Shown: one piece after another, positions 52,518-61,438 of the stretch
Numbering within the stretch: position 1 is the stretch's first letter
Layout of the letters: each line of letters opens with the position of its first letter
Assembly: GCF_025200925.1 (NCBI RefSeq)
Contig: NZ_CP104174.1
Coordinates: 7,378,001 to 7,442,000 of the forward strand
DNA: 64,000 nucleotides
Reading direction: 5' to 3'
Source of the DNA: Bradyrhizobium sp. CB1015
GTDB lineage: Bacteria > Pseudomonadota > Alphaproteobacteria > Rhizobiales > Xanthobacteraceae
The notes under the pieces: generated by a model
The model's input: the letters and a program-made list of their open reading frames with translations, nothing else
The model's database searches: none
What the model was told of the DNA's origin: nothing
Position numbers and translations under genes: made by a program

Positions 52518-53767
52518 GTGGCAAAACCCGGCCCCGTCTTGATCGAGCCCGTCCGCGCGCGGATCAAGAGCAGCACGACGATGCCGATGTTCAGCGCATT
52601 CCAGGCGACGCCGTTGGCGAATGCCGCGGCATAGGAGCCGGTGGCATCGAAGATGACGCCTGACACCCAGCCGCCGAAGGACATGCCGAACACGGACGCA
52701 AAGATCACGATACCGACACGGGTCGCGGCCTCGCTCGCCGGCATCGCCTCGCGCACGATGATGGCGTAGCTCGGCACGATGCCGCCCTGGAACAGGCCGA
52801 ACATCGCGGAGATCAGATACAGCGAGGTCAGGCTGTCGAAGAACAGATAGAACACCAGAGCAAAGCCCTGCGCCAGCGATCCCACCAGCAGCGTGTAGAT
52901 GCCGCCGATCTTGTCGGCGAGGTAGCCCGAGCCGATCCGGCTGACGATGCCGCAACCCATCATCAAGGACAGCATCTCGGCGCCGCGCGCGACGCCATAA
53001 CCGAGATCGCCGCAATAGGCGACGATGTGCACCTGCGGCATGGCCATCGCCACGCAGCAGGAGATGCTGGCGATCGAGAGCAGCACCGTCAGCGTATTGG
53101 TCGAGAGCCTGAGATCGACCCGCGGCGGCGGCGCATTGGCATGATCGTGGACGGTGTCGCGGCCCATCTGCGCGCGCAGGATCAGCACCAGCACCGTCAT
53201 CAGGCCGGCGCAGACGATGCCGATGCCGATATGGGTGTAGCGCCAGCCGATCTCCTGCGTGCCCCAGCTCACGATCGGCGGCCACATCGTCCCGGCGACA
53301 TAATTGCCGCTGGCGACGATGGTCACGGCCAATCCGCGATAGCGCTCGAACCAGTGCGAGGCTTCGGCCATCAGCGGCGCGAAGGTCGCGGAAGTGCCTA
53401 GCCCGATGAAGAAATAAGCCGCCACGAACTGCCACAGCTGGCCCGACAGGCCCCCGAGCACGTTGGCAACGCCGAGGAAGGCGATGCTGATCGCCATCGC
53501 CGGCACGATGCCGAACCGGTCGGTGATCTTGCCGGCGATCACGCCGCCAAGCCCGAAGCCGAACATCATGAGGGTGAAAGCCAGCGACACCGCGCCGCGC
53601 GTGGCAGCGAATTCGGCCTGCACCACGGGAATCACGACCACGACCGCCCACATGCCGACGGCGCCGATCGAGCCGATCACGAGGGCAATGACGAGTCGCA
53701 CCCAGGCCTGACGGGAGTCAGGGGTGAAGGTATCAGGTTTTTGCCCTGGATGATTTGGCGCGTGCAT
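52514..53767 (-). CDS. Major facilitator superfamily transporter (monocarboxylate/oxalate-formate type)
   Basis: This transporter of about 417 residues has 12 membrane helices and MFS loop motifs (GGVIAGKITDRFG after helix 2, SGYLADKIGG after helix 8). WFERYRGLAVTIVASGNYVAG resembles oxalate/formate and monocarboxylate carriers. It moves a small organic anion across the inner membrane; the substrate is unknown. The ATG ending at 53767 was chosen; an alternative at 53779 adds four residues. Confidence 0.85.
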   Translation of the reverse strand: MHAPNHPGQKPDTFTPDSRQAWVRLVIALVIGSIGAVGMWAVVVVIPVVQAEFAATRGAVSLAFTLMMFGFGLGGVIAGKITDRFGIVPAMAISIAFLGVANVLGGLSGQLWQFVAAYFFIGLGTSATFAPLMAEASHWFERYRGLAVTIVASGNYVAGTMWPPIVSWGTQEIGWRYTHIGIGIVCAGLMTVLVLILRAQMGRDTVHDHANAPPPRVDLRLSTNTLTVLLSIASISCCVAMAMPQVHIVAYCGDLGYGVARGAEMLSLMMGCGIVSRIGSGYLADKIGGIYTLLVGSLAQGFALVFYLFFDSLTSLYLISAMFGLFQGGIVPSYAIIVREAMPASEAATRVGIVIFASVFGMSFGGWVSGVIFDATGSYAAAFANGVAWNALNIGIVVLLLIRARTGSIKTGPGFAT

Positions 53768-53928
53768 GGGCCGGACCATGTTGGCGGACCGCCGCATGGT
53801 CAACCATCTTGCCGCGATATTGGGCATGCGCGGTGCGCTGCGGTAATAAGCTCTTGGCGAATGCGTCTTTTGCCATTAGTTTGCAACAAGCGTGTGCAAC
53901 ATTGCCGCGCGAGGAGTCTATCGGCTGG

Positions 53929-54357
53929 ATGTTGTTGCGATTGACGCGATCGGTGCGGATCAGGGTGGGGCGAATCATCGCCCTCGCCTATCTGTTCTGC
54001 GTGCTCGCGCCGGCCGCAAGCCTTGCCTGGGGCAGTGCTGCGCCCTGCCTTGGCGATGAGGCCCTGGCTGACCTCGTTCCGGTGCATCACCATATGGCTG
54101 CGAGCCATGGCGATGTTCCGCACGAGCATGCGGGCACCGCTTCCCAGACCGCCGCGAAGGACGCACCTCTTCCGAATCATCACGACGGCAAGGGAACAGT
54201 GGGCCCGTGCTGCGCGATGATGTGCGTCAGCGCGCTGCCGGCCGATCTGCCCAGCGTCGCCACGCCGGTCCGGCCGATGTCAACCTGTGCGCCAGAGATC
54301 GTGCCCAGCCTGCACAGCGCCGCGCCGCCCCAGCACTACCGCCCTCCCATCACCTGA
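53929..54357 (+). CDS. His-rich exported protein at the head of a copper-handling cassette
   Basis: This 142-residue protein starts at 53929 (MLLRLTRSVRIRVGRIIALA) with a signal sequence or anchor ending near ASLAWG. The mature part has His-rich stretches (VHHHMAASHGDVPHEHAG, NHHDGKG) and CCAMMC, which together suggest copper binding in the periplasm. The first gene of a plus-strand group with a multicopper oxidase and a CusF-like protein, it is probably part of copper storage or sensing. A longer upstream reading overlaps the MFS gene and lacks a ribosome-binding site. Confidence 0.65.
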   Translation: MLLRLTRSVRIRVGRIIALAYLFCVLAPAASLAWGSAAPCLGDEALADLVPVHHHMAASHGDVPHEHAGTASQTAAKDAPLPNHHDGKGTVGPCCAMMCVSALPADLPSVATPVRPMSTCAPEIVPSLHSAAPPQHYRPPIT

Positions 54358-54434
54358 TCTGACACGACGACGTCGGTTTCGACGCGCGCTTTTGCGCGCG
54401 CGAACCTGTGGTCTTTCAGATCGGGAATTAAGAC

Positions 54435-54716
54435 ATGCTTGCGCTCTCCGGGGCGAAATCTGCCGCATCCGCGGTGGGTGAACGACACTCACGTTTCATC
54501 TGGCTGCTGCTGGCCTTTGCCGCGCCGGCACTGTCCGGCTGCATGCCGGCAACGATGCACATGGCCAGCGCGGATCCCGCCGATCCGGCGGCGAAGGTGG
54601 CCCCCATCGGCTATCGCTCGACCATCGCGCCCTATACCAGCCTGCGGCCTGCGACCCCGGCACCCTGGCGCGGCCGCAACGAGGCGGTGACGCCGCAGCC
54701 GAAGCAAGACCGGTAG
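54435..54716 (+). CDS. Small predicted lipoprotein
   Basis: This 93-residue protein has a signal ending in the lipobox ALSGC (Cys36), so it should be lipid-anchored. The mature part is short and Pro-rich (SLRPATPAPWRGRNEAVTPQ), with a Met/His pair near the anchor (MHMAS). It lies 9 bases before the TolC-like gene and is presumably cotranscribed. No family is recognised; it may accompany the TolC-like protein at the outer membrane. Confidence 0.6.
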   Translation: MLALSGAKSAASAVGERHSRFIWLLLAFAAPALSGCMPATMHMASADPADPAAKVAPIGYRSTIAPYTSLRPATPAPWRGRNEAVTPQPKQDR

Positions 54717-54725
54717 GAGCGCGCC

Positions 54726-56153
54726 ATGTCACAGCATTTTGCGCGAGGCTTGCTCGTCATCGCAGCGCTCAGCATGTCCGGCTGCGCCGCGTTCTCGCCC
54801 GACGGCGGCATGACCGAGGTCTCGGATCTGACGAGCCGGACCATGAACAAGGACGTCGCCTTCGTGCGCTCGGCCGAGGGCGCCGCCGCGGTCGATGCCC
54901 GCGTCCGCCAGCTGCTCTCGCGCACCCTCAGCGTCGACGCCGCCGTGCAGATCGCGCTGCTCAACAACAAGGGACTGCAGGCCGCCTATAACGAGCTGGC
55001 GCTGGCGGAGACCGAGCTGGTCGAGCAGAGCCTGCCGCCCAATCCGGTGTTCGCGGTCTCGCGCATCACCGGCAATGGCGCCAGCGAGATCGAGCGCCAG
55101 GTGGTCGGCGACATCCTCGCGCTCGCCACCCTGCCGTTCCGGTCCGAGATCGCCCGGGAACGCTTCCGCGGCGCGCAGCTGCGCGCCGCGCTGGCGACGC
55201 TGCGGCACGCCTCGGACGTGCGCCGCGCCTATGTCCGCGCGGTTGCCGCGAGCGAGATGGTGGGGCTATTGACCGACGCGAAGGCGACGGCGGAATCGAC
55301 CGCACAGCTCGCGCTCAAGCTCGGCGAGACCGGCTCGCTCAACAAGCTCGACCAGGCCCGCGAGCAGGTGTTCTATGCCGAGACCACCGCCGACCTCGCC
55401 AGCGCGCGACAGGCGGCGGGAAGCGCACGCGAAAAGCTGGCGCGCCAGATGGGGCTGTGGGACGACGGTCTCGACTTCCGCCTGCCCAATCGACTGCCGC
55501 CATTGCCGGGCCGGCCGCTGGCCCTCTCCATGATCGAGGCTGATGCGGTGGCGCATCGCCTCGACCTGCAGATCGCGCGGCTGGAGCTGGCCGCGCTGGC
55601 GAAGGCGCTGAACCTCACCGAGGCGACGCGCTTCGTGACGCTGCTCGATATCGCCCGCATCTCCCGCCGCACCCAGGATCCGGAAGGGCCGCCGTTCCGC
55701 GAGCGCGGCTTCGACCTGCAGTTCCAGATTCCGATCTTCGACGGCGGCGAGGTGCGCGTGCGCCAGGCCACCGAGACCTACAATCTCGCCTTCAACCGCC
55801 TGACCGAGCGGGCCGTCAATGTGCGCTCCGAGGCGCGCGACGCCTATCGCGTCTACCGCTCCACTTACGACATCGCCGGCCACTACCAGCGCGAGATCAT
55901 CCCGTTGCGCAAGATCATCACCGAGGAGATGCAGCTGCGCTTCTCCAGCATGCAGGTCGACATCTTCGCGCTGCTCACCGAAGCGCGGCAGCGCCTCGCG
56001 GCGCTGCGCGGCGCGATCGACGCCAGGCAGAGATTCTTCCTCGCCCAGGCCGATCTGCAGACCGCCGTCAACGGCGGCGGTCTGCCCGCCGCCGTTGGCG
56101 ACAATCCAACCACCGTTGCCGCGGCAGCACCTGCCGAAGGCGGCGGCCACTGA
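54726..56153 (+). CDS. TolC-like outer membrane factor lipoprotein
   Basis: This 475-residue protein has a lipobox signal (LSMSGCAAF, Cys20) and two repeats of the outer-membrane efflux protein family: long helices such as ALLNNKGLQAAYNELALAETELVEQ and ARQAAGSAREKLARQMG, with a second copy at 330-450 (QIPIFDGGEVRVRQATETYN). It would form a trimeric channel-tunnel. No RND pump or membrane-fusion gene is next to it; the neighbours are copper proteins, so it may serve a copper efflux pump encoded elsewhere. Confidence 0.88.
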   Translation: MSQHFARGLLVIAALSMSGCAAFSPDGGMTEVSDLTSRTMNKDVAFVRSAEGAAAVDARVRQLLSRTLSVDAAVQIALLNNKGLQAAYNELALAETELVEQSLPPNPVFAVSRITGNGASEIERQVVGDILALATLPFRSEIARERFRGAQLRAALATLRHASDVRRAYVRAVAASEMVGLLTDAKATAESTAQLALKLGETGSLNKLDQAREQVFYAETTADLASARQAAGSAREKLARQMGLWDDGLDFRLPNRLPPLPGRPLALSMIEADAVAHRLDLQIARLELAALAKALNLTEATRFVTLLDIARISRRTQDPEGPPFRERGFDLQFQIPIFDGGEVRVRQATETYNLAFNRLTERAVNVRSEARDAYRVYRSTYDIAGHYQREIIPLRKIITEEMQLRFSSMQVDIFALLTEARQRLAALRGAIDARQRFFLAQADLQTAVNGGGLPAAVGDNPTTVAAAAPAEGGGH

Positions 56154-56166
56154 GACGGAGGCCAAG

Positions 56167-57501
56167 ATGTTTTCCCGCCGAGGATTTTTGGGCACCGCCG
56201 CGCTTGTCGGCGCATCGGCCATTCAAGGCCGCGTCCAGGCCGCGTCGATTACGGAAGCCCCCACCATGGACAAGGTGGTGATGCAGCCGCCGCTGCATCC
56301 GAGCAGCGGCCCGGACTATCGCCCCGTGGTCACGCTGAACGGCTGGTCGCTGCCGTTCCGCATGAACGGCGACTGGAAGGAATTCCATCTCGTCGCCGAG
56401 CCGGTGGTGCGCGAGTTCGCCGAGGGCATGAAGGTGAATTTGTGGGGCTACAACGGGCAATCGCCGGGCCCGACCATCGAGGCCGTCGAGGGCGACAAGG
56501 TGCGCATCTTCGTCACCAACAGACTGCCCGAATACACCACGGTGCACTGGCACGGCATGATCATCCCGAGCGGCATGGACGGCGTCGGCGGATTGAACCA
56601 GCCGCACATCGAGCCGGGCAAGACCTTCGTCTATGAATTCGAGATGAAGAAGAGCGGAACCTTCATGTACCACCCGCATTCCGACGAGATGGTGCAGATG
56701 GCGATGGGCATGATGGGCATGTTCATCGTGCACCCGCGCGATCCGAACTTCCGCGCCGTCGACCGCGACTTCGTGTTCGTGATGAGCACCTATCGCGTCG
56801 ACCCCGGCACCTATCTGCCGCACGTCAACGAGATGACGGACTTCAACATGTGGACCTGGAACGCGCGGGTCTTTCCCGGCATCGATCCGCTGCCGGTCCG
56901 GCTCGGCGACAAGGTGCGCGTGCGCATCGGCAATCTCAGCATGACCAACCATCCGATCCATTTGCACGGCCACAGCTTTGCGGTGACCTGCACCGATGGC
57001 GGCTGGATTCCGGAGAGCGCGCAGATCCCGGAGACGACCACCGACGTTCCGGTCGGCGCCATCAGGGTGTTCGACGTGCTCGCCGACAATCCCGGCGACT
57101 GGGCATTCCACTGCCACAAGTCGCACCACACCATGAACGCGATGGGACACGACGTGCGCAACCTGATCGGCGTGTCGCGCAAGGATCTCGCCAAGGCCGT
57201 CGGCAAGCTCGCGCCCGACGGCATCGCCATGGGCTCGACCGGCATGGCGATGGGCAACATGGAGATGCCTGCGCCCGACAACACGCTGCCGATGATGACC
57301 GGCACCGGCCAGTTCGGGCCGATCGAGATGGGCGGCATGTTCACCGTGATGAAGATCCGCGAAGACCTCGCGCGCGACGATTACCGCGATCCTGGTCCGT
57401 ACAAGTTCCCGCCAGGCACTGTCGCCTACGAGGTCACGGCGCCGGCCGCAGAGCCGGCGCGGCACAAACCCGGCGGCCCGCCGATGAAGCACAAGATGTG
57501 A
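56167..57501 (+). CDS. Periplasmic multicopper oxidase (CopA/CueO-like)
   Basis: This 444-residue enzyme has a Tat signal (SRRGFLGTAALVGASAIQG) and all four copper-binding clusters: TVHWHGMII, MYHPHSDEM, HPIHLHGHSF and FHCHKSHHTMNAMGH, the last containing the type 1 Cys and axial Met spacing. A Met-rich C-terminal segment (GMAMGNMEMPAPDNTLPMM) resembles Cu(I)-binding loops. It oxidises Cu(I) and possibly organic substrates with oxygen. It lies 13 bases after the TolC-like gene and 32 before a cupredoxin gene. Confidence 0.92.
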   Translation: MFSRRGFLGTAALVGASAIQGRVQAASITEAPTMDKVVMQPPLHPSSGPDYRPVVTLNGWSLPFRMNGDWKEFHLVAEPVVREFAEGMKVNLWGYNGQSPGPTIEAVEGDKVRIFVTNRLPEYTTVHWHGMIIPSGMDGVGGLNQPHIEPGKTFVYEFEMKKSGTFMYHPHSDEMVQMAMGMMGMFIVHPRDPNFRAVDRDFVFVMSTYRVDPGTYLPHVNEMTDFNMWTWNARVFPGIDPLPVRLGDKVRVRIGNLSMTNHPIHLHGHSFAVTCTDGGWIPESAQIPETTTDVPVGAIRVFDVLADNPGDWAFHCHKSHHTMNAMGHDVRNLIGVSRKDLAKAVGKLAPDGIAMGSTGMAMGNMEMPAPDNTLPMMTGTGQFGPIEMGGMFTVMKIREDLARDDYRDPGPYKFPPGTVAYEVTAPAAEPARHKPGGPPMKHKM

Positions 57502-57533
57502 GCGTTTCGATGAACCACCAACTGGAGACTACG

Positions 57534-57989
57534 ATGAAGACCACGATCAAGCTCGCCCTCGCGCTGGCCGCACTTTCGACCGCGCCGGCGCTTGCTCACG
57601 ACAAGCACGGGCACGGAAACTATTCGGCCGGCGAGCCCGGCGATCCCAAGAAGCCCGCACGCACCATCGAAGTTCTGATGAACGAAATGGACTACACGCC
57701 CGCGAAAATCGAGGTCAAGCGCGGCGAGCAGATCCGATTCGTGTTGCGCAATGTCGGCAAGGAGGACCACGAATTCCTGCTGGCCACACCTAAGGAGAAT
57801 CTCGCGCATGCGGAGCAGATGAAGAAGCATCCGCACATGGAGCACGACGAGCCCAACGCGGCGCGGCTCGCCCCAAAAAAAACGACCGAGATCCTCTGGA
57901 AGTTCAGCAAGCCCGGCACCTTCGAATATTCGTGCCTCATTCCCGACCACCGCGAATACGGCATGGTCGGCCAGGTCACCGTGAAGTAA
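57534..57989 (+). CDS. Periplasmic cupredoxin-like copper protein
   Basis: This 151-residue protein has a signal peptide (IKLALALAALSTAPALAHD) and a single cupredoxin domain with type 1 copper ligands: His in KEDHEFLL, and Cys-His-Met in SCLIPDHREYGMVGQ. A His/Met-rich loop (HAEQMKKHPHMEHDE) may bind a second copper. The ATG at 57534 is preceded by GGAG; an upstream ATG at 57510 is in frame. It may exchange electrons or copper with the multicopper oxidase. Confidence 0.88.
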   Translation: MKTTIKLALALAALSTAPALAHDKHGHGNYSAGEPGDPKKPARTIEVLMNEMDYTPAKIEVKRGEQIRFVLRNVGKEDHEFLLATPKENLAHAEQMKKHPHMEHDEPNAARLAPKKTTEILWKFSKPGTFEYSCLIPDHREYGMVGQVTVK

Positions 57990-58006
57990 CGCGAAAGGAG
58001 ATCCAC

Positions 58007-58309
58007 ATGAACCGCATCATCCGTATCACGGCCGCGCTGGCGCTGACCGTCGGCCTTGCGACTGCAACCCTCGCCGCCGAGGGCGCCGCGATCAGCGGCG
58101 AGGTCAAGAAGATCGACGAAGGCGCCGGCAAGATCACGCTCAAGCACGGACCAGCGAAGAGCCTCGGCATGGATGATCCCATGACCATGGTCTATCGCGT
58201 CAAGGATCCCGCCATGCTCAAGCAGGTGAAGGTCGGCGACAAGATCACCTTCGAGGCCGAGGAAGCGGCGTCGGGCTACACGGTGACCAAGATGCAGAAG
58301 GCGAAGTAG
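58007..58309 (+). CDS. CusF-like periplasmic copper-binding protein
   Basis: This 100-residue protein has a signal peptide (ALALTVGLATATLAAEG) and the small beta-barrel CusF fold pattern: GEVKKIDEGAGKITLKHGPAKSL, in two parts, then DDPMTMVYRVKDP. The conserved His and the M-x-M pair for Cu(I)/Ag(I) are present, but the tryptophan that caps the site in CusF is replaced by Gly-Met. It is the last gene of the copper cassette, with AAGGAG before the start. It should carry copper in the periplasm. Confidence 0.85.
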   Translation: MNRIIRITAALALTVGLATATLAAEGAAISGEVKKIDEGAGKITLKHGPAKSLGMDDPMTMVYRVKDPAMLKQVKVGDKITFEAEEAASGYTVTKMQKAK

Positions 58310-58324
58310 GGATCGCCACCTGCG

Positions 58325-58408
58325 CCGTCATTCCGGGATGGTCCGCAGGACCAGACCTGGAATCTCGAGATTCCGGGTTCGGTGCTTCGCACCGCCCCGG
58401 AATGACGG
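58325..58408. repeat. Palindromic intergenic repeat (type E)
   Basis: The ends CGTCATTCCGGGATG and its partner CCCCGGAATGACGGG form an inverted repeat with an inner hairpin (GGTGCTTCGCACC). It follows the copper cassette and probably terminates it. Confidence 0.75.
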
Positions 58409-58629
58409 GGAAAACGCCCACCCCGCCCCCTCCCCACCCCTCCGTTAACCCTTTGCTAACCATACACCGGGCAAAAATTGCCGGGTGAAGTCGAGTGTCG
58501 TCGGCCGCGTTTAGAACGGGAGCTCCCGTGGACGCCAGTGCGGTGCCTCACTTTCGGAACGGCGGTCCATCGGCCGCCGCGCAGACGTTTGGGGCGCGCG
58601 GACGGCAGTCGCGCGGGGAGGCAGCTACC

Positions 58630-60771
58630 ATGGTCGACGTCACCGCGGGACAGGGCGTAGGGAGCGCCAAGCCCGGCATCCCCTCCCTCAACGACATCGT
58701 CACCGTCCTCAAGCGCGGCGACATCGCGCTGGCGCTCGGCATCCTCACCATCCTGGTGGTGCTGATCCTGCCCCTGCCCGCGATCGTGCTCGACCTGTTC
58801 CTGGCGATCTCGATCACGCTCTCGATCCTGATCCTGATGACCTCGCTGTTCATCCAGGCGCCGCTCGAGTTCTCCGCCTTCCCGACCATCCTCCTGATCT
58901 CGACCATGCTGCGCCTGTCGCTCAACATGGCCTCGACCCGCCTGATCCTGTCGCACGGGCACGAGGGCACGGCCGCGGCCGGTCACGTCATCGAGGCCTT
59001 CGGCAGCTTCGTGATGGGCGGCAATTTCGTCATCGGCATCATCGTCTTCGCCATCCTGATCATCGTCAACTTCGTCGTCATCACCAAGGGTTCGGGCCGC
59101 ATCGCCGAAGTCGCCGCGCGCTTCCACCTCGACGCCATGCCCGGCAAGCAGATGGCGATCGACGCCGACCTCTCCGCCGGCCTGATCGACGAGAAGGTCG
59201 CCAAGGAGCGGCGCAAGGAGCTGGAGGACGAGAGCGGCTTCTTCGGCGCCATGGACGGTGCCTCCAAGTTCGTCCGGGGCGATGCCATCGCCGGCCTCTT
59301 GATCGTCTTCATCAACGTCGTCGGCGGCATGATCATCGGCGTCGCGCAGCAGGGCATGTCCTTCGCCGACGCGGGGCGCAGCTACACGCTGCTGACCGTC
59401 GGTGACGGCCTCGTCACCCAGGTGCCGGCGCTGATCGTCTCGACCGCTGCCGGCCTGCTCGTCTCCAAGGCCGGCGTCTCCGGCGCCGCCGACAAGGCGC
59501 TGATGAAGCAGTTCTCCGGCTATCCGCAGGCGCTCGCGATGTCCTCGGCGGTGATGCTGGTGCTGGCGGCGCTGCCGGGCATTCCGACTCTTCCGTTCCT
59601 CGCGCTCGGCGCCGGCGCCGGCGCACTCGCGTGGAACGCCCGCAACCGCAACCGGGTGACGGCCAAGGCCGAGCAGGCCGCCATGGCCGCACCCGCGGCC
59701 GGTAGCCCGGGTGCGCCGGGGGCGGCCGCGACGGAAGAGCCGATCTCGGCCGCGCTCAAGATCGATGACCTCAAGATCGAGCTCGGCTACGCCCTGCTGC
59801 CGCTCGTGAATGGCCCCGACGGCACCGACCGCCTCACCGAGCAGATCAAGGCGCTGCGACGCTCGCTCGCGATCGAGATGGGCTTCGTGATGCCGGCGGT
59901 GCGCATCCTCGACAACGTCCAGCTCGAGGCCAACACCTACATCATCAAGATCAAGGAGGTCGACGCCGGCACCGGCAAGATCTGGCCGAACCAGTTCATG
60001 GTCATGGACCCCGGCGGCAGCCAGGTGCAGGTGCCCGGCATCCACACCACCGAGCCGACCTTCGGCCTGCCGGCGACCTGGGTCGATGCCAGCCTCAAGG
60101 AAGAGGCCTCGCTCAAGGGCTACACGGTCGTCGACGCCGCGACCGTGCTGTCGACGCATCTCACCGAGCTGCTCAAGGCCAACATGTCGGACCTGTTGTC
60201 CTACGGCGAGGTACAGAAGCTGCTCAAGGAGCTGCCGAAGGAGCAGAGCGAGCTGGTCAAGGACATCGTCCCCGGCCAGGTCACGGTCTCCGGCATCCAG
60301 CGCGTGCTGCAGCTGCTGCTCGCCGAGCGCATCTCGATCCGCGACCTCTCGACCATCCTCGAAGGCATCGCCGATTCGCTCGCCTTCTCGCGCAACCCCG
60401 CGACCATGGTCGAGCACGTCCGCGCGCGGCTGGCGCGGCAGATCTGCGCCCAAAACACCTCGTACGCCGGCTATCTGCCGCTGATCGCGCTGTCGGCGAA
60501 ATGGGAGCAGGCCTTTGCCGAATCGATCATCGGCCAGGGCGAGGAGCGCAGCCTTGCGATGCAGCCCTCGAAACTCTCGGAATTCATGACCGCCGTGCGC
60601 GAGGCCTTCGAGCGCGCCGCCCGCGAGGGCGAGGCGCCGGTGCTGGTCACCTCCGCGGCCATTCGGCCCTTCGTGCGGTCCCTGGTGGAACGATTCCGGG
60701 CCCAGACCACGGTGCTATCGCAGGCCGAAATCCACCCCAGGGCGAGGCTGAAAACGGTCGGAAGCATCTGA
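58630..60771 (+). CDS. flhA: Flagellar type III export membrane protein FlhA
   Basis: This 713-residue protein starts at 58630 after GGGGAGG. The N-terminal half has about eight membrane helices and the FHIPEP-type conserved loop (LRLSLNMASTRLILSHG; DAMPGKQMAIDADLSAG), and the soluble C-terminal half carries chaperone-binding domains (LGYALLPLVN, DLSTILEGIADS). FlhA forms the ring that gates export of flagellar subunits. The gene stands alone here; other flagellar genes are not in the window. Confidence 0.95.
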   Translation: MVDVTAGQGVGSAKPGIPSLNDIVTVLKRGDIALALGILTILVVLILPLPAIVLDLFLAISITLSILILMTSLFIQAPLEFSAFPTILLISTMLRLSLNMASTRLILSHGHEGTAAAGHVIEAFGSFVMGGNFVIGIIVFAILIIVNFVVITKGSGRIAEVAARFHLDAMPGKQMAIDADLSAGLIDEKVAKERRKELEDESGFFGAMDGASKFVRGDAIAGLLIVFINVVGGMIIGVAQQGMSFADAGRSYTLLTVGDGLVTQVPALIVSTAAGLLVSKAGVSGAADKALMKQFSGYPQALAMSSAVMLVLAALPGIPTLPFLALGAGAGALAWNARNRNRVTAKAEQAAMAAPAAGSPGAPGAAATEEPISAALKIDDLKIELGYALLPLVNGPDGTDRLTEQIKALRRSLAIEMGFVMPAVRILDNVQLEANTYIIKIKEVDAGTGKIWPNQFMVMDPGGSQVQVPGIHTTEPTFGLPATWVDASLKEEASLKGYTVVDAATVLSTHLTELLKANMSDLLSYGEVQKLLKELPKEQSELVKDIVPGQVTVSGIQRVLQLLLAERISIRDLSTILEGIADSLAFSRNPATMVEHVRARLARQICAQNTSYAGYLPLIALSAKWEQAFAESIIGQGEERSLAMQPSKLSEFMTAVREAFERAAREGEAPVLVTSAAIRPFVRSLVERFRAQTTVLSQAEIHPRARLKTVGSI

Positions 60772-61065
60772 TTTGCCTTAAGAAGCCGTGTGTTTTTCAG
60801 CCACAGGCAAATGGTTTTTGAGTTCCTGGCGCCAGGTCGACCAAAGGCCTAAAAGTCCGGCGAGAGGCACATTACTGCGTTGAAATAATTATATAAAAGA
60901 ACGATCAAGGGTTGCCTTCGATCGCGATCTTTCACGTCCTATCACGCTCTTGTGATGGCCTCTTGGGAACGAATCCGACCAATACTACGTTGTTGGGCAC
61001 CGGAAGCATGAACCTGCCTGAAACGGCCGGCGACTACTTCGGGTAGATGGCGGCAGGAGGCTTCC
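60772..61065. other. Intergenic region between flhA and the small stress protein
   Basis: This 294-base stretch is less GC-rich than its surroundings, with an A/T-rich patch near 60885-60900. It holds the EcfG promoter match at 60966-60991. No further gene was seen. Confidence 0.6.
60966..60991 (+). promoter_or_regulatory. EcfG-type general stress promoter
   Basis: GGAAC (60966-60970) and CGTT (60988-60991) are separated by 17 bases, a perfect match to the EcfG consensus. Transcription would begin near 60999 and give a leader of about 67 bases to the small membrane protein gene. Confidence 0.75.
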
Positions 61066-61266
61066 ATGAACCACTCGATCTACAGCGCCGATCGCGCGAC
61101 CCATTTGAAAATTGTGGTCGTCGCCCTCGTCGCAGGGATCGCGTTGGCAGGCTTCGGCATCACGGCACGCTCGGGGTCGGATGAAGGCCTGACCCAGACC
61201 GCCCGCGTCATCAAGGCCGGCAAGCCGGTCGTTGTCACCAGCTCGAACGCCTCGCTCGTTCGCTAA
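61066..61266 (+). CDS. Small single-helix membrane protein, stress-regulated
   Basis: This 66-residue protein starts at 61066 after AGGAGG. One membrane helix (about 16-33, IVVVALVAGIALAGFGITA) is followed by a short tail with Ser, Thr and Val residues. No domain is recognised. A perfect EcfG promoter match upstream suggests induction in the PhyR-EcfG general stress response. Confidence 0.75.
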   Translation: MNHSIYSADRATHLKIVVVALVAGIALAGFGITARSGSDEGLTQTARVIKAGKPVVVTSSNASLVR

Positions 61267-61364
61267 GGAGATCTGACGAGTTTTGTGAATTCACGCGGCT
61301 CTTTACCAGCCCCCCAAAGTCGCCACGTGAATATGTAGACGACCCCAACCCCAAGTCGACTACA

Positions 61365-61393
61365 GAAAGCGCCCGCCCCCCACGGGCGCTTTC
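61365..61393. terminator. Hairpin terminator between convergent genes
   Basis: GAAAGCGCCCG (61365-61375) and CGGGCGCTTTC (61383-61393) form a perfect 11-bp stem with a seven-base loop. It lies between the stress protein gene and the convergent flavoprotein gene and could stop transcription from both sides, the arms providing short A/T tracts. Confidence 0.65.
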
Positions 61394-61438
61394 CCATGTC
61401 TGGGGTACCTCGTCATTGCGAGCAGCCCTGATGAAATT

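Noticed and set aside
58495..58629. A 45-residue N-terminal extension of FlhA
   Set aside because: The ATG at 58630 has a strong ribosome-binding site and gives the usual FlhA N-terminus.
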